Shown in pieces: positions 52,101 to 59,697 of a stretch of 64,000 nucleotides of DNA (within the stretch, counting starts at the first letter, position 1; every line of letters begins with the position of its first letter). The DNA is taken from assembly GCF_050436995.1 (NCBI RefSeq), contig NC_134760.1, positions 10,248,001 through 10,312,000 on the forward strand, written 5' to 3'. The notes under the pieces were generated by a model. The model was not told where the DNA came from. It searched no databases and saw only the letters and a list, made by a program, of their open reading frames with translations. This stretch comes from Anticarsia gemmatalis. Taxonomy: Eukaryota > Arthropoda > Insecta > Lepidoptera > Erebidae. Made by a program: the position numbers and the translations under genes.

Positions 52101-55100
52101 TGTGTTCAATGCTCGTTGTTACGCGTGATTTGCAATATATTTGATTGAAATTTGTACTTACCGACATTTACTTTTTTGTAAAGAAATTCTTTCCCTTTTC
52201 AAGAAACTAAAAAGGCAGTACTTAGTTACTGTAGATATTTGGTTGTCAATATTTTCCTTTTTTTTTACTACTGCTGCTATACTATTATACTGTGTAAGGG
52301 TTTTGTCTTTGAGAGAGGGTAAAGGCCCTGAGTTAAGCCTTAGGTACTTTAATATAGAAATAATTATTTATCATACTTTAATTTAGACATAAAATATTTA
52401 CTACACAAATTCTTAATACTCATTGTGACATATTGCAGGTGTTGATGGTAGAACTGAAGCGCACAAAGCGCGTGTACGCGATGAAGGTGATCAAGAAGGC
52501 GCTGGTGACGGACGACGAGGACATCGACTGGGTGCAGACGGAGAAGCACGTGTTCGAGACCGCCTCCAACCACCCCTTCCTCGTGGGCCTGCACTCCTGC
52601 TTCCAGACGCCCAGCCGCCTGTTCTTCGTCATCGAGTTTGTGAGAGGAGGGGATCTTATGTAAGTTATAATTGTGGTTATAACTTTATGAAGGAAGATAA
52701 TGGATGTGACGGTTCTATAGTCAAATTCGATAGAAGCAGAATAGAGATATTTGTATGGGTTTAGCAAGATATGCTTATTAAAATGCTCCTTGAAATGTAA
52801 AAAAATATTGATTTATCCATCCATTTCATTGCTTTTTAATCTCGCAGCAAGTGATCATGTTAATTAAATTTAATCAACTTTCGCGTTGCATGTGAGTTCC
52901 CCAAACTCACATGCAACGCAGTATATTACGAGAATTGATGCAAACATTCATTTTACTCAGCTTGCTTGACGTTTCAAAGTTAAGTTAACTAGATATCTGA
53001 TGAACCTAACCTCTATAAAATTTCTCATAAACAATATTGAATTAAATGTGTGTGTGTGTGTGTGTGCAGGTTCCACATGCAGCGCCAGCGGCGGCTGCCG
53101 GAGGAGCACGCGCGGTTCTACGCCGCCGAGATATCGCTGGCGCTGCACTTCCTGCACGAGCGCGGCGTCATCTACCGCGACCTCAAGCTGGACAACGTGC
53201 TGCTGGACCACGAGGGACACATCAAGCTCACCGACTACGGCATGTGCAAGGTATCGAGTACCATTCACTTTACTTATGATTTATTTGTCATTTCTATAGG
53301 ACATGAAAATTTCTCTACCCGCACTTGGCCAGCGTGGTTGATACTTTTGCAAGTTTCGGAAAGACAGCAGTGGGACAAGCTAAGGATAAAAAAGGGTTTG
53401 ATCGAACCTCTATATCCTTTGTGAGAGCACAAAAAATTATTACACGCCGTACATGACGGCACTGTCTAAGTCAGCGGTATGGTTTCGTTGAATTTATTTT
53501 GGTATAGATATACTGCGTAAACTCGCGGGTTTCGCTTTCGCAGGCGATATTGTATAGCGCTCGTATCTGAACAGGCCTTTAAGTAAGGTGTTAAAGGCAA
53601 GATAATGCTTGCCGGCTTGGCAAGAAAATGCATAGCCCTTACGCATCTTCCTGTATCTTAGAAAGAATTTAAAATGATCGCATGGGCGTCTTTTTATAAA
53701 TATTGAATTAACAAACAGCATTACTGAAATGATCGCTGTGTTATTCCAGGAGGGAGTTCGTCCAGGCGACACGACGTCGACGTTCTGCGGCACGCCCAAC
53801 TACATCGCGCCCGAGATCCTGCGCGGCGAGGAGTACGGCTTCAGCGTGGACTGGTGGGCGCTGGGCGTGCTCACGTACGAGATGCTGGCGGGCCGCTCGC
53901 CCTTCGACATAGCGCAGGCCGCCGACAACCCCGACCAGAACACCGAGGACTATCTGTTCCAGGTATTCATTTACTAAACCGATATTATAATTTTGCTAGA
54001 CTATGATGTTTTTCCCAAATTCAGTGTACAACGAAATGCCTTGGTGCGAGACCATTACCTACTCCATAAAAAAGTGTGCCTCTTTCCACACTGTAGCTAC
54101 TAGCATTAAGCCGCCGGCTTAAGTGAGTCGTCGTGAGGTAGCTTTTACCAAAGACAGAACGTTATTACACTATGTGGCTTGGAATTGTATAACCCTTCCA
54201 AAACTTATTTAGTAGCTCTCAGACACGAAAGAAACTAAACAATGATATTTTCCCTAACTTTGAAACATGTAAAAGATATTTGTAATACACGTGTCACAAT
54301 TTTTTTATAAATGAGTTGTCGGAAGAATGCCCTGTACTTCAAAATCTATTGTAATTACTCACCCAAACTTTATTATTATTGCAGGTGATCCTAGAGAAGA
54401 CGATCCGTATCCCTCGCTCGCTGTCGGTGAAGGCGGCGTCGGTCCTGAAGGGCTTCCTGAACAAGAACCCGGCCGAGCGGCTCGGCTGCGGGGAGAACGG
54501 CTTCCTCGACATCGTCAACCATCCCTTCTTCAAGAGCATCGAGTGGGAAATGGTATGTTGTTCTTGTTATTTCATAGTTGTTATTTTTAAGGGAGCTATA
54601 TGGATAATGGTACAAGCGTTTAAAAGTATAAAGAAACCGATTTTAGAAAGGAACTGTAAAATAAACTTAAGTTCCGCTATATAACTTACTTTTCGATAGA
54701 GATTCACTGATCAAAAATAACGAAAACATATTTGATAAGACGTAAAAAAATCGGTTAGTCAAAAATTTACCATCTTACTTTTTAATCGAATCTATAACTA
54801 CCCTTTTCTACAATTTATTTTTGACAAATATGCTAAAATGGTATATATATATATTATGTTAGAATAGATGTTAATAAACATTTGTTTATGTTATAGTTGG
54901 AGCAGAAGCAAGTGGTACCTCCGTTCAAGCCGCGGCTGGAGGGAGAGCGCGACCTCGCCAACTTCCCGCCGGAGTTCACCGACGAGCCCGTACACCTCAC
55001 GCCTGATAACGAGTTAGTACACATTACATATTGTTATTTATAGTATTTTATTCACAGTATATATAAAGGAGCAAGAAAGTATAATGTCGCTAGCAGCTAG

Positions 55101-55407
55101 AGTCATATGTCTTTGATGGCGTATTACAATATTTTACGTACACGTATGTGTCCGTATATGCTGTGGGAAATACCGTATTGTATAACTATATACTTACTTT
55201 TCATTAAATCGTAATTCGCTTCGTGCTTTTATTATGAAACTCACAATACTCTATAGTTTTACAGTATTATCTAAAGCTCTTACGAACTGAAATTGTGAAA
55301 TATGAACGTGTATTTTCAGTACTGTGATCGCTGACATCGACCAGTCCGAGTTCGAGGGCTTCGAGTACGTGAACCCGCTCCTAATGTCGCTGGAGGACTG
55401 CGTGTGA
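43064..55407 (+). CDS. aPKC: atypical protein kinase C, C-terminal ~490 residues in 10 exons (5' end outside window)
   Basis: Serine/threonine kinase of the Par-6/Par-3/aPKC complex, which sets apical-basal polarity at the cell cortex and phosphorylates substrates such as Lgl, Numb and Par-3. Joining 43064-43114, 49520-49605, 49967-50166, 51834-51984, 52439-52659, 53070-53250, 53750-53962, 54385-54552, 54897-55012 and 55320-55407 gives one open frame (1475 nt) with GT-AG introns throughout. Domain order: end of PB1, pseudosubstrate, C1 finger, linker, kinase domain, AGC C-tail. Atypical-class marks are visible: one C1 finger, no C2, DYG instead of DFG, and an acidic hydrophobic motif (FEGFEY) in place of a phosphorylatable Ser/Thr. 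Family members are about 590 residues; the missing ~100 N-terminal residues are the PB1 region, not found here. Exons are strongly GC3-biased against AT-rich introns. Assignment to aPKC is by protein recognition, not by a database search. Confidence 0.97.
43964..44060 (+). mobile_element. tRNA-derived SINE head
   Basis: GGCTCCGTGGCGTAGTGGTT (box A) and GGTTCGATACC (box B, 44014-44024) with an A/T-rich continuation; pol III promoter-like. The acceptor stem does not close as a tRNA. It lies in the first in-window aPKC intron. Confidence 0.7.
47143..47326 (+). mobile_element. LINE 3'-end fragment (RTE-like)
   Basis: ACTAGCGGCCCGCCCC, CCGCATCAAAATCCGTTGCG, ACATACATACATACAGACA and TATACTATGTAGTGAAG are the pattern of a widespread moth RTE-type tail. 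In the first in-window aPKC intron. Confidence 0.65.
47460..47737 (+). promoter_or_regulatory. possible non-coding first exon inside aPKC intron
   Basis: A leader-like G/T-rich stretch with a GGCGCCAACGTCGC island (47519-47532) ends at ATGTTATG|GTAAGA (donor 47738). The in-frame ATG frame (MCCFVYYVSVCVNASDVM) ends in phase 0, which does not fit the phase-1 exon at 49520, so any transcript from here would not extend the aPKC frame. Another donor-like site is AACAG|GTACTT at 47606. Confidence 0.2.
49520..49605 (+). CDS. aPKC: aPKC exon: pseudosubstrate and start of C1
   Basis: 86-nt exon, acceptor TAATTTCAG, donor GTGAGT. It encodes RSIYRRGARRWRKLY, the autoinhibitory pseudosubstrate with Ala at the phospho-acceptor position, followed by the first zinc-ligand His of the C1 domain (VNGHIFQAKRF). 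It ends on a complete Arg codon, in phase with the next exon. Confidence 0.97.
49731..49822. repeat. near-perfect hairpin in aPKC intron between pseudosubstrate and C1 exons
   Basis: 36-bp arms (49731-49766 and 49787-49822) differ at one position; the loop is 20 nt. Outer TCAGAAA/TTTCTGA extends the pairing partly. Probably a young MITE. The loop starts with GTAAGTG and ends in TTTTACTTTCAG. Confidence 0.9.
49967..50166 (+). CDS. aPKC: aPKC exon: C1 zinc finger and start of linker
   Basis: 200-nt exon, acceptor TCTCTTTCAG, donor GTGAGA. Together with the His of the previous exon it completes the C1 pattern H-x12-C-x2-C-x13-C-x2-C-x4-H-x2-C-x7-C with every ligand present. In atypical PKCs this finger does not bind diacylglycerol; it helps autoinhibition and partner binding. 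The end (EVKDDANGESTLGRASSVR) is the variable Ser-rich linker. Confidence 0.97.
50167..51833 (+). other. aPKC intron in the linker (1.7 kb)
   Basis: No additional linker exon is visible; AT-rich DNA without recognised repeats. Confidence 0.7.
51834..51984 (+). CDS. aPKC: aPKC exon: Pro/Ala linker and glycine loop
   Basis: 151-nt exon; acceptor TGTTGCGCAG preceded by a T/TG-rich tract; donor GTAATG. The first half is a very GC-rich Pro/Ala/Glu linker (RSRAEVEPPLPETPPAPA...). The second half opens the kinase domain with DDFELIRVIGRGSYAK, containing the GxGxxxxV nucleotide-binding loop. The linker is shorter than the linker I remember for the fly protein, so an additional optional exon in the 1.7 kb intron upstream cannot be excluded. 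Confidence 0.96.
52439..52659 (+). CDS. aPKC: aPKC exon: kinase N-lobe
   Basis: 221-nt exon, acceptor TATTGCAG, donor GTAAGT. It carries the catalytic lysine (VYAMKVIKK), the aPKC signature TDDEDIDWVQTEKHVF with the helix-C glutamate, and the hinge FFVIEFVRGGDL. It ends inside the Met codon (AT|G). Codon third positions are overwhelmingly G or C. Confidence 0.97.
52884..52920. repeat. perfect 16-bp inverted repeat in aPKC intron
   Basis: GCGTTGCATGTGAGTT, loop CCCCA, then AACTCACATGCAACGC, about 150 bp upstream of the TG-repeat acceptor. Confidence 0.9.
53047..53066 (+). repeat. (TG)10 at the acceptor of the catalytic-loop exon
   Basis: Ten TG dinucleotides immediately followed by CAG|G. 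UG repeats are TDP-43 binding sites. Confidence 0.95.
53070..53250 (+). CDS. aPKC: aPKC exon: catalytic loop and DYG
   Basis: 181-nt exon encoding FHMQRQRRLPEEHARFY, the catalytic loop YRDLKLDN and the metal-binding DYG of HIKLTDYGMCK (aPKCs have Tyr instead of Phe). The acceptor is unusual: ten TG dinucleotides directly before CAG, in place of a normal pyrimidine tract. The length is not a multiple of three, so skipping would break the frame and remove the catalytic site. Donor GTATCG is weak. Confidence 0.96.
53310..53415 (+). mobile_element. LINE 3'-end remnant in aPKC intron
   Basis: CGCACTTGGCCAGCGTGGTT and AGACAGCAGTGGGACAAG are pieces of the same LINE 3' end. It follows the catalytic-loop exon, and a long frame runs through from that exon without meaning. 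Confidence 0.5.
53750..53962 (+). CDS. aPKC: aPKC exon: activation loop and APE
   Basis: 213-nt, phase-0 exon (skippable in frame). It contains the PDK1-target activation loop TSTFCGTPNY, the APE motif, DWWALGVL of helix F and NPDQNTEDYLFQ, a stretch typical of the aPKC subfamily. Acceptor TTATTCCAG, donor GTATTC. Confidence 0.97.
54385..54552 (+). CDS. aPKC: aPKC exon: kinase C-lobe
   Basis: 168-nt phase-0 exon reading VILEKTIRIPRSLSVKAASV, then FLNKNPAERLGC (the AGC-family ERLG motif) and HPFFKSIEWEM, the end of the kinase domain. Acceptor TATTATTGCAG, donor GTATGT. Confidence 0.97.
54897..55012 (+). CDS. aPKC: aPKC exon: AGC C-tail with turn motif
   Basis: 116-nt exon encoding LEQKQVVPPFKPRL and the turn-motif segment EPVHLTPDN; the Thr of LTP is the conserved turn-motif phosphosite. 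It ends after GA, the first two bases of an Asp codon. Acceptor TTTATGTTATAG, donor GTTAGT. Confidence 0.95.
55320..55407 (+). CDS. aPKC: aPKC exon: hydrophobic motif, EDCV C-terminus and first stop
   Basis: Coding part of an exon that continues to 55449. It encodes VIADIDQSEFEGFEYVNPLL and ends MSLEDCV-TGA. FEGFEY is the hydrophobic motif with Glu in place of Ser/Thr, as in other aPKCs. The last four residues EDCV form the PDZ ligand reported for aPKC binding to the Par-3/Bazooka PDZ2 domain. The stop is TGA with C at +4, the leakiest termination context. It lies 42 nt before an exon junction, close enough to escape the usual decay rule. Confidence 0.96.
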
Positions 55408-55449
55408 CAGCACGCCTGTCTGCTGCATCCCTACCACGACCCCATGCAG
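55408..55449 (+). CDS. aPKC: candidate readthrough extension of aPKC, part 1
   Basis: Fourteen sense codons follow the aPKC TGA in the same frame (QHACLLHPYHDPMQ) and end exactly at a CAG|GTATAT donor, in phase 0 with the next exon. This could simply be 3'UTR, but the preserved phase and coding-like composition of the next exon make translation plausible. See the finding on the aPKC 3' end. Confidence 0.5.
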
Positions 55450-55599
55450 GTATATATAATAACAATGTCTTATTGTATGTTATGTTACAAAAGACCTCAT
55501 TCTAACTCCCCTGACCATATTAATCTCTTTACAAAACTTCACAAAAGACCTAATTTTAATTCCCCTGGGTTTCGCCTGGTCACAGTAACTATTGAGGTG

Positions 55600-55808
55600 C
55601 CCATAGCCAGTTGCGCTGATGATCTGTGGGGTAAGCAACCCGTTGCTCGGTCTTCCATAGATGGGTGACCGTTGAGTAGTGTTTAATTTGGGCGTCTCCG
55701 TGCTCCGGAGGGCACGTCAAGAGTCGGTCCCGCCTGTTGTCTACTAAAATTACGGTTGTTAATAAATTAAAGGCCTTACGAGGGCTCGAACAACTTTGAC
55801 CCTAGGTT
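55600..55808 (+). mobile_element. 5S-rRNA-like SINE, copy 2
   Basis: Contains GTAAGCAACCCGTTGCTCGG, ATAGATGGGTGACCGTTGAG, GTCTCCGTGCTCCGGAGGGC and GTCCCGCCTGTTGTCTACT. It fills half of the short intron (55450-55859) between the aPKC stop exon and the candidate tail exon. Confidence 0.7.
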
Positions 55809-55859
55809 GTCCACAAATCACATGATAGAAAATAACTGTATTTTCATTGTAATTGGCAG

Positions 55860-55973
55860 GCATATGGTTACGGCGCCGAGTCGTCGTCGTCGGACTACGA
55901 CTCGGTGTGCTCGGAGCTGCCGCCGCGCAAGCCCACGCTGCTGCAGCACATGTTCTGTCTGCCGCTCAACTGA
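55860..55973 (+). CDS. aPKC: candidate alternative or readthrough C-terminal exon of aPKC
   Basis: Exon after acceptor GTAATTGGCAG. The phase-0 frame reads AYGYGAESSSSDYDSVCSEL, then PPRKPTLLQHMFCLPLN and a TGA, 37 residues. Almost every third codon position is G or C (about 33 of 37), as in the certain aPKC exons and unlike the surrounding non-coding DNA. It can be reached by reading through the first TGA, or by splicing from internal phase-0 GT sites of the previous exon (55369 or 55402), both weaker donors. I do not recognise the peptide. If untranslated, this is a 3'UTR exon. Confidence 0.55.
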   Translation, partial: AYGYGAESSSSDYDSVCSELPPRKPTLLQHMFCLPLN

Positions 55974-56138
55974 CAGCGCAAGCACCCCCCACACTCCCCT
56001 CCCTAATACATACATACATACATACACGCACTGTTCGAGCGACAACTACACACGTTATATTTCTCAGAAACTACGGCCAAATGTAGAAATATCTCTCTAT
56101 TTTAAGCAACTCATAAGTATAGTGCTGTCTTTCTCACG

Positions 56139-56173
56139 TCGACCGTGGTAACAGAATCTGTTACCACGGTCGA
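56139..56173. repeat. perfect 17-bp inverted repeat in aPKC 3'UTR
   Basis: TCGACCGTGGTAACAGA, a single A, then its exact reverse complement TCTGTTACCACGGTCGA. As RNA this would be a strong, nearly loopless hairpin about 165 nt after the second TGA. Confidence 0.9.
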
Positions 56174-56697
56174 AGTATATGTGATATACTTTTGATCGCT
56201 TTAAATTGAAGGATGTTTCCACATTCGGCTCGTTCCAAATCATTTCAAATTTTGTATATCAAATGAGTCAAAAAAATAAAGTAAACTTATAAATAAAATG
56301 CTCGATCTGTATCAAATGACAAAATACCGCAGATCCGAGATAATAAAAACAAAGATACATTTTAAAGGAAGGAAAAGTTGCGCTCGAACAATCAAAGTAA
56401 AATATGTATTTCCTAAATCGCTTCAATTCACAATATTCTTCGGAAATAAGCACCTTGTGACATTGTATCGACTCATTGTCATCAAGGAATTATTAATTTC
56501 AGTATTACACATACAATATACCCGACATTATTAACGATTGTAGAAAAAAACAACATTCCTGCAACAATGGCTATGATATTCGCACACCAGGTCGCGCCAC
56601 TAGTCATACATTTAATTTACATTTCATACAAAAACATAAAATAATAAAACAAAAAACTTTGTACAACATGTCACTTTTGATAAACTCCGATACCAGT

Positions 56698-56712
56698 GGC
56701 GCCACCTAGTGG
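56698..56712 (-). promoter_or_regulatory. CTCF-like motif
   Basis: Minus strand reads CCACTAGGTGGCGCC, very close to the CTCF core known from flies and vertebrates. A weaker GCGCCACTAG occurs about 105 bp upstream (near 56595). Motif reading only. Confidence 0.35.
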
Positions 56713-56892
56713 TGTGTTGTGATCAATAGTCTTGAAAAGACATTCGAAAAGAGATTTGTTTGTTATAATTGTAGAGATACAATTTAAATAATCGGTTTAT
56801 TCGATATCGAGATTCCTGTGTTACCTAAAAAAACATTTTTTTGTATTTTATAATCGTTTTGTATAGAGTTAACATTCCATCACGTAACAAAT

Positions 56893-56900
56893 TGTACATA
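56893..56900 (+). promoter_or_regulatory. Pumilio-type element TGTACATA (1 of 3)
   Basis: Exact match to the Pumilio recognition element UGUANAUA in the aPKC 3'UTR; further copies at 57170-57177 and 58253-58260. Confidence 0.4.
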
Positions 56901-57169
56901 ACACATAGATCTGACTTATTTAAAGCTATCGAGGAATTGATGCACAATACAATACCAACAGAGTGAATGTATTGACGTTTATTCGATGAACATTGTTCGG
57001 AACTTAACTTGTAAGAGTGCATGTATAAAGTAGCCAATATTGGTGCTCATAACATTATCGCGCGTCAGTGCATAACGCTTCAACATTAGGTAGGGAGCTG
57101 CGTCACACCTTTTCCTATTAATTACATTTAGAGTCACCTCCCCCCCAACTAGCGGGCCGGGACGCTTCT

Positions 57170-57177
57170 TGTACATA
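57170..57177 (+). promoter_or_regulatory. Pumilio-type element TGTACATA (2 of 3)
   Basis: Exact UGUACAUA in the aPKC 3'UTR, followed by AA. Confidence 0.4.
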
Positions 57178-57360
57178 AATTAAACAAATTCCTTTATGTA
57201 CTATACGAGAAATTATTATAAGACTTAATATTTTTGAAACTATTATAGTAGTGTATTGAATCCTTTCTCGGAGGAAGGTGGCGCGAGTGTGCGTGACACT
57301 CTCGTAGTTCGATAGTTGTGGGCACTCGCGTTTTCTATCAAATCATTATGTTTTTTGAGC

Positions 57361-57366
57361 AATAAA
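57361..57366 (+). promoter_or_regulatory. possible proximal poly(A) signal
   Basis: AATAAA within the long aPKC 3'UTR, followed by a T/GT-containing stretch. Use would shorten the 3'UTR and remove the most distal TGTACATA site. Confidence 0.3.
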
Positions 57367-58252
57367 ATATATAGTAGTTAATATGTATTGTAATTATGCG
57401 AGACAGGTGATCTGCTCAATGAAAGGCACGTAAGGAATTAAACGTAGTTGAAATGTTGGCGGCCGCTGGCCCCACGAACGTATTATAGTCCTTATCAAAC
57501 TTTAGTGTATTCCCTAGACGCCTAGAGTTAAGCTAGTTTCTTAGCTACGATACACGTGGGCTGGAGCGCGGCATGCACTTGTTAATATCTACTATTTGTT
57601 ATTAAATGTTGATTAACAAATTCTATATAAATATTATGTTGAACTATCATATATTTTACAAAAAAATATTGTTTGAAATTTGTAATTATAAGATTAAAAT
57701 TAAGTCGTTTCCTTCAGCCTCTATATGCCACGCTCCATTCCAATGCTATTTTAATGCAATTAGTGCCACGAGTAGCGACCGACTTGTGTTGTCAGTTAAT
57801 ATAATGTTCTCCAAGTTTACCTCTCGAAGGTGACTGTTCGTGGCGGTAAGTGTATAGTATATTCCATTCCCTAATGTAGATTCTGTTGTCCTTCATAGCT
57901 AAACACCACTCGTTTAGGTAGCCAACGAATTTTATAAAAAATATATAATATTGAGCACTGAAACAAATTTAAAATCGTGTACATTATAAACAAATTAACA
58001 AGAATAAAAACTCGTAAAATACATCGGTTATATTATAACAAATTATCGTTAATGTAGAAGAAAAGACTTATTATATAAAAATATTATGGTAACGGATCGT
58101 GTGGCGGTGCGGGGGCGCCGGCTGAGCTCAAGTGTCCACAAACTATTCTAAATAGTGCGTAGTACCTATCTATTAGACATTTTGCACCGATATTATATAG
58201 ATATAATGACACGCGTCGTTCTCCGCTCGGCATCTTCCCGGCGCCCGCGGCT

Positions 58253-58260
58253 TGTACATA
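58253..58260 (+). promoter_or_regulatory. Pumilio-type element TGTACATA (3 of 3)
   Basis: Exact UGUACAUA next to a GC-rich patch of the 3'UTR, followed by several TACATA steps. Confidence 0.4.
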
Positions 58261-59111
58261 CATATATACATACGATATACATACACCTGCTACATACTGC
58301 GTGCATCACAAGCGTGCCGCGCGGCGCCGCCCGGGGCCGACTGTCTAATATGTGTTGTCGTTGCCCTTACTATTGTATTTTATCAATGTGTTGCTGATGT
58401 TATGATTATATGATGATGAACATAGTGCCGTCGTGTCGGCGGCGAGGCCTGCCTGCATGGGTTTCTTTTGTATAATTTATATGGTTAAGTATTTAATGAT
58501 TGTTAAGCGACAGTATTGTGGTACTATTAACGCTTTAGGTGTAATTAGTTAACATTCCATGTCCGCGAGCGGGCCGCTCGTTCCCGCCTCGCTCTGACAT
58601 CACAGCGAATATATGTAGCGTTGTTATTTGTTCTGATATTTTGTCATTTTAAATATTATCGATTATAACAGCACGTTGTATTGTCAAACGTTAAGTTTGA
58701 ACTCTATATGATAAATGTTTTATTACCAAAAATTTTGTAATATGTATAAAATCTTACTAACTGCATGACAAGTGACATTTTAACAATTATAATTAGTTAT
58801 AAGAGGAATTGTTAAACAGTTACATTTCGCAACTTAGAACAAAACTATGTATCTTAGTTTTTAAGTATTTTTTAGTTACTCGCATGTAATATTCCCTGTT
58901 TACGATAAGGAACGATAAATAGATTTTTACATAAGGTATGTTGGTTTATTGTATTTAATTTTCGGCCGTATACTTGTGTATTGTGAACACCAATCATATG
59001 TACGTTACTTAAAGGTTTTCATTGTGAACCACTCTCGGTGCGTGATTGAGACATACTGTCAAATTAGACTGGAGAAATTGGGATACTGTAACTATTCTAT
59101 GCTTAACTGAA

Positions 59112-59117
59112 AATAAA
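59112..59117 (+). promoter_or_regulatory. aPKC: poly(A) signal AATAAA, distal
   Basis: AATAAA followed about 15-20 nt later by CTTGTGGTTTTATTT, a GU/U-rich downstream element; good candidate for the main aPKC cleavage site near 59130. Confidence 0.6.
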
Positions 59118-59240
59118 GAAGATTAATCAGATCTTGTGGTTTTATTTATAACGTCTGTACTTGCAATAACCCGTACCAGTATCAATAGGTAATGAGAGAT
59201 TAACATATCCTCACGTGCACGTATTAGTAATTACTTAATA

Positions 59241-59697
59241 CTTAGTATTCTGAGTCGTACGCATAAATGATTAATTAGTATTCTGAGTTGTAGGCATGAA
59301 TAATTAATTAGTATACTGAGTTGTACGCAAGAATAATTAATTACTTTTCTGAGTTGTACGCATAAATAATTAATTAGTATTCTGAGTTGTACGCATGAAT
59401 AATTAATTAGTCAGTATTCTGAGTTGTACGCGTAAATAATTAATAAGTATTCTGAGTAATACGCATAAACAATTAATTAGGTAGTATTCTGAGTCGTACG
59501 TATAAATAATTAATGAGTATTCTGAGTTGTACGCATGAATAATTAATTAGGTAGTATTCTGAGTTGTACGCGTAAATAATTAATAAGTATTCTGAGTAAT
59601 ACGCATAAATAATTAATTAGGTAGTATTCTGAGTCGTACGTATAAATAATTAATTAGTATTCTGAATTGTACGCATAAATAATTAATTAGGTAGTAA
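59241..59697. repeat. minisatellite array, left part
   Basis: Tandem units of about 33 bp with core TATTCTGAGTTGTACGC plus ATAAATAATTAATTA. Alternate units carry an extra AGGT/AGTC (37 bp). About 13 units, beginning ~110 bp after the aPKC poly(A) signal. Variants (GTAATACGC, GTCGTACGT, GAATTGTACGC) recur in fixed order. Confidence 0.95.

Larger units (their letters stand above)
55974..59130 (+). other. aPKC: aPKC 3'UTR (probable)
   Basis: No further coding exon is visible. The region starts C-rich with a (CATA)n run (about 56006-56027), then is mostly AT-rich with GC-rich patches near 58090-58330, 58430-58470 and 58555-58610. It holds three TGTACATA elements, a perfect inverted repeat (56139-56173) and CTCF-like motifs. 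AATAAA hexamers occur at 56275, 57361 and 59112, so alternative 3' ends are possible. The last is followed by a GT/T-rich stretch and is the best distal end. The extent is inferred. Confidence 0.55.

Noticed and set aside
55405..55407. selenocysteine decoding of the aPKC TGA
   Set aside because: aPKC is not a selenoprotein, Lepidoptera are reported to have lost selenoproteins, and no SECIS-like structure was recognised; simple readthrough is the sensible model.
55807..56151. Arg/Ser-rich frames overlapping the candidate aPKC tail exon
   Set aside because: Other-frame shadows of the GC3-rich phase-0 frame; skipping the stop exon to reach them would give a low-complexity Arg/Cys tail with no support.
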